Assembly: GCF_017573465.1 (NCBI RefSeq)
Contig: NZ_JAGEPF010000031.1
Coordinates: 1 to 64,000 of the forward strand
Direction of reading: 5' to 3'
DNA: 64,000 nucleotides
DNA from: Actinomadura violacea
GTDB taxonomy: Bacteria > Actinomycetota > Actinomycetes > Streptosporangiales > Streptosporangiaceae
Of this stretch, positions 51,628-60,948 are shown in pieces (the stretch's first letter is position 1; every line of letters begins with the position of its first letter). Position numbers and translations under genes: made by a program. The notes under the pieces are model-generated. The model saw nothing but the letters and a program-made list of their open reading frames with translations, did no database searches and was not told the DNA's origin.

Positions 51628-52119
51628 GCTCACGGCCCGCCATCTCGTGAAGACATCAGCCTGCTCGGTGCCTGGACAAGGTGGTCAACGGTCAACTCCG
51701 AACCCCGTCCACCACTGGGGTATCTCAGGGCGCGCCGCGAATACGTGGCCGCGAAGGCGAGGTCGGCCAGTGTCGTGGAGAACGCGCCGATTCCGTTCAC
51801 CGCTGGATCGGCGCTTGAGATGACCACCGCGGTGTGCGCGGCAGCTCCCGTGCTCGCGCAGGGGCGGGAGGAGATCCAGAATTCGCGCCAGGTGCCGATG
51901 GTCTCGACGCCGGAGAACGGGACTTCATGCTGGACCTGAAGGCCGCCTACGTCGAACTGGAGTTCAGCCGCCCCCGCCACCGTCATTCGCGGCGACCCAC
52001 ATCGTTCGTTCGCGTTCAGCGGTCGCCGGGGCGGGCGCTGATTTCCGGCGTGCCGGCGGAGGTGTGACGGTGCGGAGGGACGGGGCCGCGCGTCCCTCCG
52101 CGCCGAGCTCCTACTTCGT
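51628..52119. other. Intergenic, possible remnants
   Basis: A minus-strand frame (51630-51986, starting MTVAGAAELQFDVGGLQVQH EVPFSGVETIGTWREFWISS) and a plus-strand frame (RREYVAAKARSASVVENAPI) both have some protein character, but neither has a known family or good initiation signals. At most one can be real and both may be decayed. Confidence 0.3.
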
Positions 52120-55100
52120 CTACTTCGCGCGGCTCCGCCAGAAGTCGGCGAACAGTTCGTGCAGCGGGGCGGGCGGCAGGACGCTGATGGCGTACGGGTA
52201 CACGCCGGAGCCCCGCGCCTCGTACGCGGCGAGCTTCGCGCTTTCCAGCGGCAGTCCCCACGAACGCCAGTCGGTCCAGCGTCCGGGGATGAACGCCGAG
52301 CGGCCGGCGCGGGCGCGCTTGCCGAGTTCGACGAGTCCGGCGGCGGCGAGGCCGACCTGTGCCGCCTTGTGCCGGGGCGCGTCCCAGTGGTTCCACCGGC
52401 GGACGTTCCGGTCGGTCGGCACGCTCAGGGTGAGCAGCTGGAGGTAGAGCGCGGCGGCGTCCTGCGCGAGGTCGTGCTCGCCGGCGACCTCCGCCACCAG
52501 ATCGGGGACGCTCAGGAGCGGGTTCGCCTCGAACCCGCCGGGCGGGACGGGCGTGCATCTCGACCGCTCGACCATCCGGTGCAGGCCGCCGCCGCTGAGC
52601 AGCACCTCGATCTCGCTGATCTTTTCTCGCAGGTCCGTCAGGCTTCTGGCCGCGCACAGCCGTTCCATTTCCGCGTACTGGTCGTCGTCCGCGAGCCTGG
52701 CGGGGCGGAGGAAGTAGTTGCTGGGCCGGGTGGCGCCCTGTTCCCTCCAGGGCGTGTACATCAGCAGGCCGCCGTCGTAGACGACCGGTGGCTCGAGCCC
52801 CTCTTCGGCCTCGACGGGGAAGGTGCCGGGGCCGAACACGGTCTCGGGGTCCTTCAGCAGGTCGTCGACCTGAAGACGGAGCACCAGTTCCGGTGCGTTC
52901 AGCCGGGCCCGCAGCAGTTCGTAGAGGTCCGCCGCGCCCGCGGTGGCCGGGTCGCCGACGGGACGCTCGGTCAGTGCCCAGGCCACCCGGGCCGCCGCGC
53001 TGCGGTACTCGTCCGGCAGGCCGGAGAGCATCCGCACGTCCTTGCGGCCAGAGTCCACGCGCAGCCAGGGCCCGCGTGGGCCCGTCCGTTTCTGGAGGAG
53101 GATCCGGCAGTGCAGGTCCTCGGCCAGTGCCGCCGCGGCGGACGGGTCGGCCATCGTGATCGCCTGCGCGTCGCCCTGGCGCAGCCTGGCGTCCAGTTCG
53201 GCCGCCATGTCCTCCGGCACCGGGGCCCGCACTCCGACGAGGCCGGCCCATGCCTCCGCCAAGCCTTCGGCCGCCCGGACGGTCCCGCGCTTCTCCCAGA
53301 GGGCGGCGGGGTCGTCCGGCAGGCCGGCCGCCAGCAGGCCCAGCCGGTCGTCGTGGCCGAAGCCGCGCAGCAGCCTCCTCGTCTCCTGGTAGAACGCCTC
53401 GCCGATCTTGTACGGGGCGCCGCGGTACAGCTTCTCCTCACCGATGTGGGGGGACATCGGGAGCCCCGTCAGCAGCAGTGCGGCGTGCGCGTGCCGCGCG
53501 CCGGTCCGGGCGGTGAACGCGGCGGCGGCGGCCTCGTCGAACTTCAGCGGGCCGTGCTCGGCGAACGCGCCGAGGAGGCGGGTCAGCCGGGTCGCGTCGT
53601 CGGTCGTGATCTCGACGATCTCGACGTCCTCCGCGTCCGCCGGCACCGGCGCATCCGCGGGCTGGACGAACCGGTATCCCCGGTCCGGGTCGAGGGTGCG
53701 CAGGTCGTGGAGCTCCCCGGACGCGGGGCCGGTGACGAGCGTCCGGCCGGCTTCGCGGAGCGGCGCGATGACGGAGCCCGGCGCGGTCCCGCGGCGCCAC
53801 CGGCCGGGCCGCGCGAACGGGCTCCGCGCCCATTCGCGCAGTAGCACGACGCCCGCGTCCCGCAGTGGCCCGGGATGCGGGCGTCCCACCAGCCGCAAGG
53901 CCACGGCGCCGATGCAGCCCAGCAGCGGCGCCCAGTCGAGCGGCCGTTCCGGGACGCTGTCGGCGCGGCCCCGCTCGCCGACCTCGCCGCGCAGGTACGC
54001 GCCGGCCGCGGCGATCGAGGTGACCATGGCCGGCTGGTTGGACGGGGTCTCGCGCCAGGGACGGTCCGTGCGGGCGTTGACCAGCCCCCACAGCAGTTCG
54101 TGCAGATCGCTGTCGCGCGCGTCGCCGACGGGTTCGACGCGCCCGCCGGAGCGGCGGAACGCGATCCGTTCGCGGATCGTGTCGCGGTGGCGCAGGATGC
54201 GCCGCGCCCATGCGACGGCGCCGGCGACGCCGTCCGCGACGCGCGGGTCGGTGACGTCCGGGAGCACCGCTCCGACCTCGGCTCCCTTGAGGAGCTCCTC
54301 CACGGCCTCCCGTGAGGCGTTCCGCAGCGCCCGCGACGACGCCTCGTCGCGCGGGACGAAGGCGTCCCAGTACGCGGTCGGCGGCACGAACGCGTGCGCT
54401 CCGGTATCGGGATACCTGGCGGGGGAGTGCGCGACCGTCCAGAGCAGTGCCTCGTCGGGGGCGGCCCGCCCGTGCAGGATGCCGTCGCGTTCCGCGACGA
54501 CGGTGATGCTCTCGGCCGCACCAGGCATCCTGACCGTGGCGTCCGCCCCCGCGAGTTCGTCCGCGCGGACGTCCGGGGCGATCACCTCCCCGGGACGGTC
54601 GGCCCAGTAACCGCGCTCGAACGACCCGTACCAGGAGCTGCGCCACGCCACCAGGAACCTGCCGTCGACGTAGCAGACGCGCAGGTCGTACACCTTCTCG
54701 TCACGCGGGACGGTGTACTCGCAGGTCCCGCGCCGGCCGTCCCGGTCGAACGCGATCGCGCGCCCGTTCCCGGCCACGGTCAGCACGCCCTGGACGGAGG
54801 TGACGGCGTCGAGGCGGCCGACCTCGTCCAGCGCCGCGTCGTAGAGCGGCCAGCCCAGCTCGGCGGGGATCCCGGTGCGCAGCGTCCGCAGCAGGGGTTC
54901 GACGACGTCGACGGCGGCGAGTTCCTCGGCGGCCCCGTCGAGGCCGGCGGAGGTGCGCACGTCGAGCAGCCCGTCCAGTTCCGCGACGGTGTCCTCGACC
55001 TTCGCCAGACCGGCGCCCGCCGACTGCTCGACCAGGTCATGGAGCCGCGCGAGGACGTTGCGCCGCAGGTCGGCGCTCTCCGGCAGCGTGCTGACCGCGG

Positions 55101-56280
55101 TGCCGCTCCCGCCCGCCATCCCGGTGCCGTGCTGCTCCAGGTGCGGCCCCAGGACGGGGTGGGCGGCGAGCGCCTTCAGGTCCCGGCGGGGCCGGTCCTC
55201 GGCGATCGCCGGGCGGTAGTCACCCGCCTCGAGTTCGATGCCTTCCGCGAGGCACGCGTCGGCGAGGTCGGCGTCCATGTAGTGGAAGCCGACCCGGCCG
55301 TGCAGCAGCAGCGGCCGTCCTTCCGCGGCGATCCGAGGCGCGATCCGCGGCAGCAGGTCGTACAGCTCGTCGGGCAGCGCCTGCCGGTGTTTCGCCGAAG
55401 GGCCCAGCGCGCCGGGCTCGCAGTAGTGCCACGCGTACTTCTCCACCCACGCCCCGAGGGAGCCGCACGGGACGATACGGCCGTCCGCCATCGCGTCGAG
55501 CGCGCGCGCCGCCGCCAGCATGCGCAGCCACTCGCGGCCGTCGCCGCCGTACGGGAACAACTCCGCGATCCCGCGCAGCGCCGCGTCATCCAGCCGCCTG
55601 CCCTTGAAGACCTTCGCGGCGGCCTTCAGCAGAGCGGCCGGCACGACCGGCCCGTACGCGGCGCCCACCAGCTTCATTTTCGGACCAGGCGGGTCCGACG
55701 CGGCCGACGCCGCCAGGACGTCCCCGAGGACGCGCGCTTCCTCGTCGCCGTCCAGGCTCGCTGCACCCGCCGAGTCCCGCACCTGTTTGTGCAGGTCGGA
55801 AGGGAGTTTCGCGGCTCCGCCCGCCACCGCGCACGCGAACCGGGCGAACTCCGCGTGCGCCTCGCCCGCGGGCAGCACCTCGGCGAGCCACGTCCGCTGC
55901 TTCGCGATCCGCGCCCCGTCGAACACCCCGTACCGAGCGAACAGCAGGTCGTCCGCCACCCGGTACGCGACGCCGGGGCCGCCGAACCGGGCTCCGGCGG
56001 CGCGGGCGCTGCGGTACACCTCCTCCGCCTGCCGCGGATGGCGCTCGCACAGCAGATGCCCGAGCGTGTGGAGGTACCAGGCAAGATGCGCTGAGGGCAG
56101 TTCGCCGCGCTGCTTCCGGGCGAAGTCCCCGACCTTCTGGCCGGGTATCAACCCGGCGACGAACCGGCGGGTGGCGGCCATCCGGTCCCGTGCCTCCCGC
56201 ACTCCGGCGGGATCGTTGGCCCGGACCCATTCCAGGTACACGTCCGAGGACGGGGCATCGGCAGGCGGCATGATCGACAT
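52120..56280 (-). CDS. 1386-residue protein of unknown function
   Basis: One of the largest single genes here. There is no signal peptide, membrane span or recognisable catalytic motif. The N-terminal 400 residues are helical (PSSDVYLEWVRANDPAGVRE, LIPGQKVGDFARKQRGELPS), the middle has beta-rich stretches (VAGNGRAIAFDRDGRRGTCE, VCYVDGRFLVAWRSSWYGSF), and the C-terminal part resembles actinobacterial giant proteins sometimes labelled DNA-binding (SVPTDRNVRRWNHWDAPRHK, then RSAFIPGRWTDWRSWGLPLE, PPAPLHELFADFWRSRAK). In other actinomycetes such proteins often sit next to MoxR-type AAA ATPase and VWA genes, but none is nearby. ATG 56280 was chosen; 56310 and 56271 are also in frame. Confidence 0.8.
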   Translation of the reverse strand: MSIMPPADAPSSDVYLEWVRANDPAGVREARDRMAATRRFVAGLIPGQKVGDFARKQRGELPSAHLAWYLHTLGHLLCERHPRQAEEVYRSARAAGARFGGPGVAYRVADDLLFARYGVFDGARIAKQRTWLAEVLPAGEAHAEFARFACAVAGGAAKLPSDLHKQVRDSAGAASLDGDEEARVLGDVLAASAASDPPGPKMKLVGAAYGPVVPAALLKAAAKVFKGRRLDDAALRGIAELFPYGGDGREWLRMLAAARALDAMADGRIVPCGSLGAWVEKYAWHYCEPGALGPSAKHRQALPDELYDLLPRIAPRIAAEGRPLLLHGRVGFHYMDADLADACLAEGIELEAGDYRPAIAEDRPRRDLKALAAHPVLGPHLEQHGTGMAGGSGTAVSTLPESADLRRNVLARLHDLVEQSAGAGLAKVEDTVAELDGLLDVRTSAGLDGAAEELAAVDVVEPLLRTLRTGIPAELGWPLYDAALDEVGRLDAVTSVQGVLTVAGNGRAIAFDRDGRRGTCEYTVPRDEKVYDLRVCYVDGRFLVAWRSSWYGSFERGYWADRPGEVIAPDVRADELAGADATVRMPGAAESITVVAERDGILHGRAAPDEALLWTVAHSPARYPDTGAHAFVPPTAYWDAFVPRDEASSRALRNASREAVEELLKGAEVGAVLPDVTDPRVADGVAGAVAWARRILRHRDTIRERIAFRRSGGRVEPVGDARDSDLHELLWGLVNARTDRPWRETPSNQPAMVTSIAAAGAYLRGEVGERGRADSVPERPLDWAPLLGCIGAVALRLVGRPHPGPLRDAGVVLLREWARSPFARPGRWRRGTAPGSVIAPLREAGRTLVTGPASGELHDLRTLDPDRGYRFVQPADAPVPADAEDVEIVEITTDDATRLTRLLGAFAEHGPLKFDEAAAAAFTARTGARHAHAALLLTGLPMSPHIGEEKLYRGAPYKIGEAFYQETRRLLRGFGHDDRLGLLAAGLPDDPAALWEKRGTVRAAEGLAEAWAGLVGVRAPVPEDMAAELDARLRQGDAQAITMADPSAAAALAEDLHCRILLQKRTGPRGPWLRVDSGRKDVRMLSGLPDEYRSAAARVAWALTERPVGDPATAGAADLYELLRARLNAPELVLRLQVDDLLKDPETVFGPGTFPVEAEEGLEPPVVYDGGLLMYTPWREQGATRPSNYFLRPARLADDDQYAEMERLCAARSLTDLREKISEIEVLLSGGGLHRMVERSRCTPVPPGGFEANPLLSVPDLVAEVAGEHDLAQDAAALYLQLLTLSVPTDRNVRRWNHWDAPRHKAAQVGLAAAGLVELGKRARAGRSAFIPGRWTDWRSWGLPLESAKLAAYEARGSGVYPYAISVLPPAPLHELFADFWRSRAK

Positions 56281-56491
56281 GCCGGACAGGGTGCCGCCCG
56301 CCGCTGACATTCCGCTGACATTCGTTGTAATCGGCCCGGCCCCCGCCGAGCCGCCGCGTTACGCGACCGGAACATGCCGCAGCAGGACCAGCACGCCCCT
56401 CCGGTGCCTCCCTAGCGGCCTGGCCTGACTTCAATAGCGTCCAGGTCGGCATCGGTCTGACCCGTCCATCGGTCCCGTAACGTGCCCGTCC

Positions 56492-57742
56492 GTGCCGGTG
56501 AAACCCACGCTCGTCAGCGTCCTGGAAGACCCTGCTGTAGCGCCCCTGTTCATCGCCCGTGCGACCTCGGCGACCGGGAACGGCTTCGGACGGGTCGCGC
56601 TCGCCTGGGGAGCCTTGCACCTGGGCTAGGGGCCGGGCGGGCTGTCGCTGGTCTTGGCGTGCCAGGCGCTCCCACAACTGCTGCTGGTGCTCGTCGGCGG
56701 GATCATCGGTGACCGGGTCCGCCGGCAGTACGTCCTGGTCGGCGCGGACGCCCTGGCGGCCGCGACCTGGACCACACTGGCGGTCTGCTTCACCGGCCGT
56801 TCCGCCTCGCTGGCCGTGGTCGCGCCGTTGGCCGTGCTGACCGGTGTCGCCACCGCCATGTTCACCCCCGCTGCGGAGGGGATCGTCACCGACCTGGTGC
56901 ACCATGAACGGCGGTTCGCCGCGAACGCCCTGCTGCGCCAGTCCACCTCCACCGGGCTCATCATCGGCTTGGCCCTGTCCGGGGTGGTGGTCGCCGCGGT
57001 CGGCCCGGCCCCGGCCGCCGCGCTGAACGCCGCGTCGTTCGCGGCCTCGGCGGCACTGCTGACCCGCTTGCGGATCCCGGGCCGCAACCGCGCCGCCGGG
57101 CCGCCGGTGAGCGAACTGCGCGACGGCTGGCGGGAGTTCACCGGCCGTCCGTGGCTGTGGGTCCTGTCCCTGCAGTACACCGCGGTGACCGCGGCCTCAG
57201 CGGCGTACGCCGGCGTGATCGGGCCGCTGTACGTCGCGGCGGGCAACGGCGGGTCGCGTGCCTGGGGCCTCATGGCCGGCTGCCAGTCGCTCGGCACGCT
57301 GCTCGCCGGCAGCCTGGCCGCCCGGCTGCGCCCCGCCCGCCCGATCCTGGTCGCGGCGCTGATGACCGCGCCGTCCGCCACGCCCATGCTGCTGATGGGC
57401 CTGGGCGCCCCGTGGATGGCCCTGGCCGTCGTGATGCTGGTGGCCGGGACGTGCCAGACGACGTTCGGGGTGCTGTGGTCGACCACCGTGCAGAACGACG
57501 TCCCCGCCGAGGCGATGTCGCGGGTCGCCAGCTGGGATCTCCTCGGCGCGCTCGCACTCGCGCCCCTCGGGCTCCTGGTCGCCGGCCCCATCGCCTCGGC
57601 CGTAGGGGTCGAAGGCGCGGCCGCCGGAGCCGCCGTGCTGATCCTCGGTGCCACCTCCGGTGCGGTCATGTCTCCGCACGTACGCCGATTCCGCCCCCAC
57701 GGCCAGGACGACCAGGAGCCGGTTGAGACGGTCGGAGCCTGA
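56492..57742 (+). pseudogene. MFS transporter gene interrupted by an in-frame TAG
   Basis: From GTG 56492 the frame reads TLVSVLEDPAVAPLFIARAT SATGNGFGRVALAWGALHLG, then TAG (56627-56629), then GPGGLSLVLACQALPQLLLV LVGGIIGDRVRRQYVLVGAD and on through all remaining MFS spans to 57742 without further damage. The TAG falls in the loop after span 1. A TTG at 56654 could restart translation but would lose span 1. The residues on both sides belong to one protein of the enterobactin-exporter-like MFS group. It is either a young pseudogene, a read-through case, or a sequence error. Confidence 0.8.
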
Positions 57743-57808
57743 CCGGCCTTCAGGAGGCACGGCCGGAATACGCAGGATGGGGATCACCGTGCAGGTCAGC
57801 GGGCCGGG

Positions 57809-57846
57809 AGGCTCCGGGGGTAATCGCTCTTACCCTCGGAGCCTCA
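57809..57846. terminator. Bidirectional hairpin terminator
   Basis: GAGGCTCCGGGGGTAA and TTACCCTCGGAGCCTC pair over 16 bp with a single G-T wobble around a 6-base loop, between the convergent MFS gene (ends 57742) and metallopeptidase gene (ends 57918). Confidence 0.85.
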
Positions 57847-57917
57847 AACGAGTCCGTTCCGGACGTCAGGCGCGACGTCGCAGTACACCGCCCCTTTTCA
57901 TGCCGGCTCTCGTGCGG

Positions 57918-58943
57918 TCACAGGATGCCGCGAGCGGCGAACGCCGACTGCGCGGCCTGCGCCGCCTGCGATCCGTACAGGCGCTGCGCCGCCGCGACCG
58001 TGGCCTGTGCGGCCGCCTTGAACGAGGTGTCCGGCGAGAACGCGAACTGCGCCTCGACGATCAGGGTGTCGGCCTTTGCGGCGCCGAGCGACTGACGGAT
58101 GTCCCAGAGCGCGCGCGACCAGATCTCGCCGTCGGCGTGGACCTCGCCGACGATGTCCGCGGGGTAGTGCTTCGTGCCGTCCAACCTCCGCAGGCAGTGC
58201 GTCGGGCCGGGCGTGTAGGCCACCGAGTCCCAGTCGGCGACGCACGCCTCGGGCGTCTTGGTGGGCACGCCGGTCCTCCAACTGGTGACCGCCACCGCCA
58301 GGTAGTCGCCGAACGCCTCGCCGATCGCGCCCGACTCGGCGTTCGTGCCGAACCCGGGGACCTGGCCGTCCTGCACGGAGTGCCCGTACTCGTGGACGAT
58401 CACTTCGGCGTCCTCGGCGTCGTCCACACCGCCCTTGCCGAACGTGATGTTGGCCTTGTTCCCCTTGAAGAAGGAGTTGTCGCCGCCGTACTGGTTGATC
58501 CGCAGCTCGATCTGGCGCTGGTTGACCGGGCGCAGCGCGGATCCGAACCCGAGATGCTGCAGATACCGCTGCGCGGTCGTCACCCAGTAGTACCCCATGA
58601 CCTGCTCGAACTGGTCGGTGTCACGGTGGTAGGCGGGCAGCGCCCCGCCGGTGATCCGGACCGCCTTGCCGGTCTCGCTCTTGACCGCCACGTACCGTCC
58701 GGTCAGCGTCCCCGAGCCGTCGAGATCGGTGAGGGTGACGTTCCGGTAGGCGGGCGCCAGCGCGGCGTAGTCGGCGTCCTTGGCGTCGGTGAGCGACTCG
58801 TCGCCGAGCTGCTGGACGGGATTGGGAAAGAAGACGGTCCCCGTGGCGGTGCCGCCGGAGTCCGCGGCCGAGACGGCCGACAGCGATCCCGCAAGGGGAA
58901 ACGCCATGACGGCCGCCAGGGCGAGACGTTGTGTCCTGCGCAT
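57918..58943 (-). CDS. Secreted M36-like metallopeptidase
   Basis: A 341-residue exported gluzincin. The signal peptide runs from residue 1 to about 26 (ending SAVSAA). The zinc motif HEYGH is at residues 184-188 (EVIVHEYGHSVQDGQVPGFG). The third ligand is Glu209 in SGAIGEAFGDYLAVAV, a spacing typical of fungalysin/thermolysin-like families (M36/M4). DIVGEVHADGEIWSRALWDI matches the M36 C-terminal helix that lines the active site. There is no long propeptide of the FTP type visible, so it is shorter than classical fungalysins. It probably degrades extracellular proteins. Confidence 0.82.
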   Translation of the reverse strand: MRRTQRLALAAVMAFPLAGSLSAVSAADSGGTATGTVFFPNPVQQLGDESLTDAKDADYAALAPAYRNVTLTDLDGSGTLTGRYVAVKSETGKAVRITGGALPAYHRDTDQFEQVMGYYWVTTAQRYLQHLGFGSALRPVNQRQIELRINQYGGDNSFFKGNKANITFGKGGVDDAEDAEVIVHEYGHSVQDGQVPGFGTNAESGAIGEAFGDYLAVAVTSWRTGVPTKTPEACVADWDSVAYTPGPTHCLRRLDGTKHYPADIVGEVHADGEIWSRALWDIRQSLGAAKADTLIVEAQFAFSPDTSFKAAAQATVAAAQRLYGSQAAQAAQSAFAARGIL

Positions 58944-59315
58944 GTGCGGACGCTATGGTCGGTCCATTCGGGAGGACAGGTCCAATTCGCGTCGGGTTCC
59001 AAGTCTGTCTGACCCTGCCCGCTGGAGCCCGTGAAGGCTGGCGAACTTTGTTCTGGAACGCCCGCCGCGAACTGATTACTCAAGTCGGGGGAGGGCGCCG
59101 GCGGCTCGCGGTGTTGGCCCGCACTTCCTTGAAGCTGGTCGGACCGGTCTGTTCCTGGCAGGTTGGGCACATGGGCCAGAGCTCTGCGTCATGGTCCGGA
59201 CCGTGCCAGGCATTCCGCTCACGCATCGTGAGCCAATGCAGGCCGGTGGGATCCGGCCGCGCCGTAGCCCGACCAGCATTCTTGACGCCTCCGGTGAGGG
59301 CTGCTGTTACTGCCG
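58944..59315. other. Intergenic, possible tiny minus-strand gene
   Basis: A minus-strand frame ending at 59080 reads MRERNAWHGPDHDAELWPMC PTCQEQTGPTSFKEV (about 48 residues) with one CxxC pair. It could be a small real protein or a remnant and has no clear ribosome site. Otherwise nothing was recognised. Confidence 0.35.
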
Positions 59316-60602
59316 TCAGCCTCGTCGGACCAGTTTCGCGCGGTCGGCGCTGATCGGCTGTGCATACCAAGGAGCCGGCCACTGCTGATCGTCGTTCGGA
59401 TAGCCGGCTGCAGCGTCGACAAAACTGGGCTCGTGCTCGAAATGGGCATTGCTGAACATGGCGTCCCCGCTGAACTTAGCGCCGCCGAACCGAGCGTCCC
59501 CGCTGAACTTAGCGCCGCCGAACCGAGCGTCCCCGCCGAAGTGGGCGCCGCCGAAGTGGGTGCCGCCGAACTGGGCGTCCCCGCTGAATTGGGCGTCGCC
59601 GAACCAGGCGTCTCCACTGAACTGGGCACTGTCGAACCCGGAGTATCCGCTGAACTCGGCGCCGCCGAACCCGGCGTCCCCGCTGAATTGGGCGCCCTCG
59701 AACCCGGCGTCCCTGCTGAACTTGGCGTCACCGAACCCGGCGTATCCGCTGAACTGGGCGCCGCTGAACCAGGTGTCCCCGCTGAACTGGGCACCGCCGA
59801 ACCAGGCGTCCCCGCTGAACTGGGCGTTGGCGAAGGTGGCTTGGGTGGCGTGGCCCTCGATGAAGTCGAAGTCGATCAGTAGGGCGCCGGTGAGATCGAT
59901 CTGGATGTCGGGCCAGTGGGCTGCGCGGCGGTCTTGGTCAGACGGGCGGGTGAGGTGACGCTTAAGGACGCGTTGGGCAGTGAGCCGGACTTGAAGTTCC
60001 TGGCGGGCGACGTCGGCGCCCGGCCCGGCCGCTTGTTGCTCAGCGGTGGAGGGCGCAGGGATGGTGAAGGGCATACGCAGGTAGGCGCAGACGACGTCGA
60101 TCACGGTTTGGCGGTGGTCAGGGTGGTCTTGAGCGAGGCGTTCCAGGGAGTACAGGCCACCAAGACGGACGGCGGCCTTATCGTGGCCCAATTGCTCGAC
60201 GGCCTGGCCGTAGAGGTCGGTGACACGTCGTTCAGTGGCGTCGTGTGCCGCGTCCCGAGCGACCTTCTCCGCGTGGGCCTGGACGCGCTCCGCGCGTTCG
60301 CCGGCCGCCTCGTCGACGCGCTGGCGGCGGTAGGCGGTGACCAGGGCGACCAGAGCACCGATCCCTGCGACCAAGGCGAACACGAGCTTGAGCAATTCCA
60401 GTTGGGCGGTGGTGTCCAGCGGCTTGGGTTTGGCGTGGGACGGTGAGCCCAGCAGCCACAACAGGCCGAACCAGGAGGCGACCAGCAACAGGACGGCGGA
60501 ACTGAACGCGAGGGTGAGGGCGCGACGAATCGACCACAGCCCGAGAGCCTTGTGCGCGTCCTTGACCGGCAGGTACTCCGGCGTCTCCTCCTGATCGACC
60601 AT
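59316..60602 (-). CDS. Pentapeptide-repeat membrane protein
   Basis: A 428-residue protein. Two membrane spans lie near residues 25-50 and 66-86 (SSAVLLLVASWFGLLWLLGS, LVFALVAGIGALVALVTAYR), followed by a helical stalk (AERVQAHAEKVARDAAHDAT ERRVTDLYGQAVEQLG). From about residue 240 there are about 16 pentapeptide units of the A-x-F-x-G-D type (AQFSGDAWFGGAQFSGDTWF). These fold into a right-handed beta-helix. The order span-span-stalk-pentapeptide is a common actinomycete form of unknown function. The DNA of the repeats is itself repetitive. Confidence 0.88.
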   Translation of the reverse strand: MVDQEETPEYLPVKDAHKALGLWSIRRALTLAFSSAVLLLVASWFGLLWLLGSPSHAKPKPLDTTAQLELLKLVFALVAGIGALVALVTAYRRQRVDEAAGERAERVQAHAEKVARDAAHDATERRVTDLYGQAVEQLGHDKAAVRLGGLYSLERLAQDHPDHRQTVIDVVCAYLRMPFTIPAPSTAEQQAAGPGADVARQELQVRLTAQRVLKRHLTRPSDQDRRAAHWPDIQIDLTGALLIDFDFIEGHATQATFANAQFSGDAWFGGAQFSGDTWFSGAQFSGYAGFGDAKFSRDAGFEGAQFSGDAGFGGAEFSGYSGFDSAQFSGDAWFGDAQFSGDAQFGGTHFGGAHFGGDARFGGAKFSGDARFGGAKFSGDAMFSNAHFEHEPSFVDAAAGYPNDDQQWPAPWYAQPISADRAKLVRRG

Positions 60603-60677
60603 GAATCCGATGCTAAGGAGCGGGGTGGACGTTTTACTCGGCTTCAGCCCAAACGGCCGGCTCCCAGCGTTGACTTT

Positions 60678-60744
60678 CCGGAGTACTCGTTCGCCCGGAC
60701 GGTAAGACGGTGTGCAGCCAGATTCGCGCGAACGAGTACTCCGG
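60678..60744. repeat. 17-bp perfect inverted repeat
   Basis: CCGGAGTACTCGTTCGC at 60678-60694 and GCGAACGAGTACTCCGG at 60728-60744 are exact reverse complements separated by 33 bases. The arms contain the 8-bp palindrome GAGTACTC. It lies in the divergent spacer between the pentapeptide gene and the racemase-fold gene. It could be a cruciform/hairpin, a paired operator or a short mobile-element relic. No target duplication is seen. Confidence 0.9.
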
Positions 60745-60948
60745 CCTGCGGGTGCCCCCGAGGCACACAGTTCTGAGCGGTGGCCACTCGCTTCGACGAG
60801 CACACTCACACCTTCACCGTCCTACTCAGGGCCGCAGGCTAGGGCCGACATCACCGGCCGAGTTCGGACCTCGTGACATGAGGGTCCGTGGTCGGGTCGC
60901 GCATCGGTGACCAGTGTGAAACGGGACGTGTGCGGGCAAAGTGCTCGA

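Noticed and set aside
52159..56094. Long plus-strand frames (561 and 566 codons) opposite the 1386-residue gene
   Set aside because: Compositionally they are typical GC shadows; the minus-strand protein is continuous over 4.1 kb and has family resemblance.
59433..59882. Plus-strand frame made of repeated PAELG and AEPGV units
   Set aside because: It is the antisense reading of the pentapeptide repeats; the repeated look comes from the real repeats on the minus strand.
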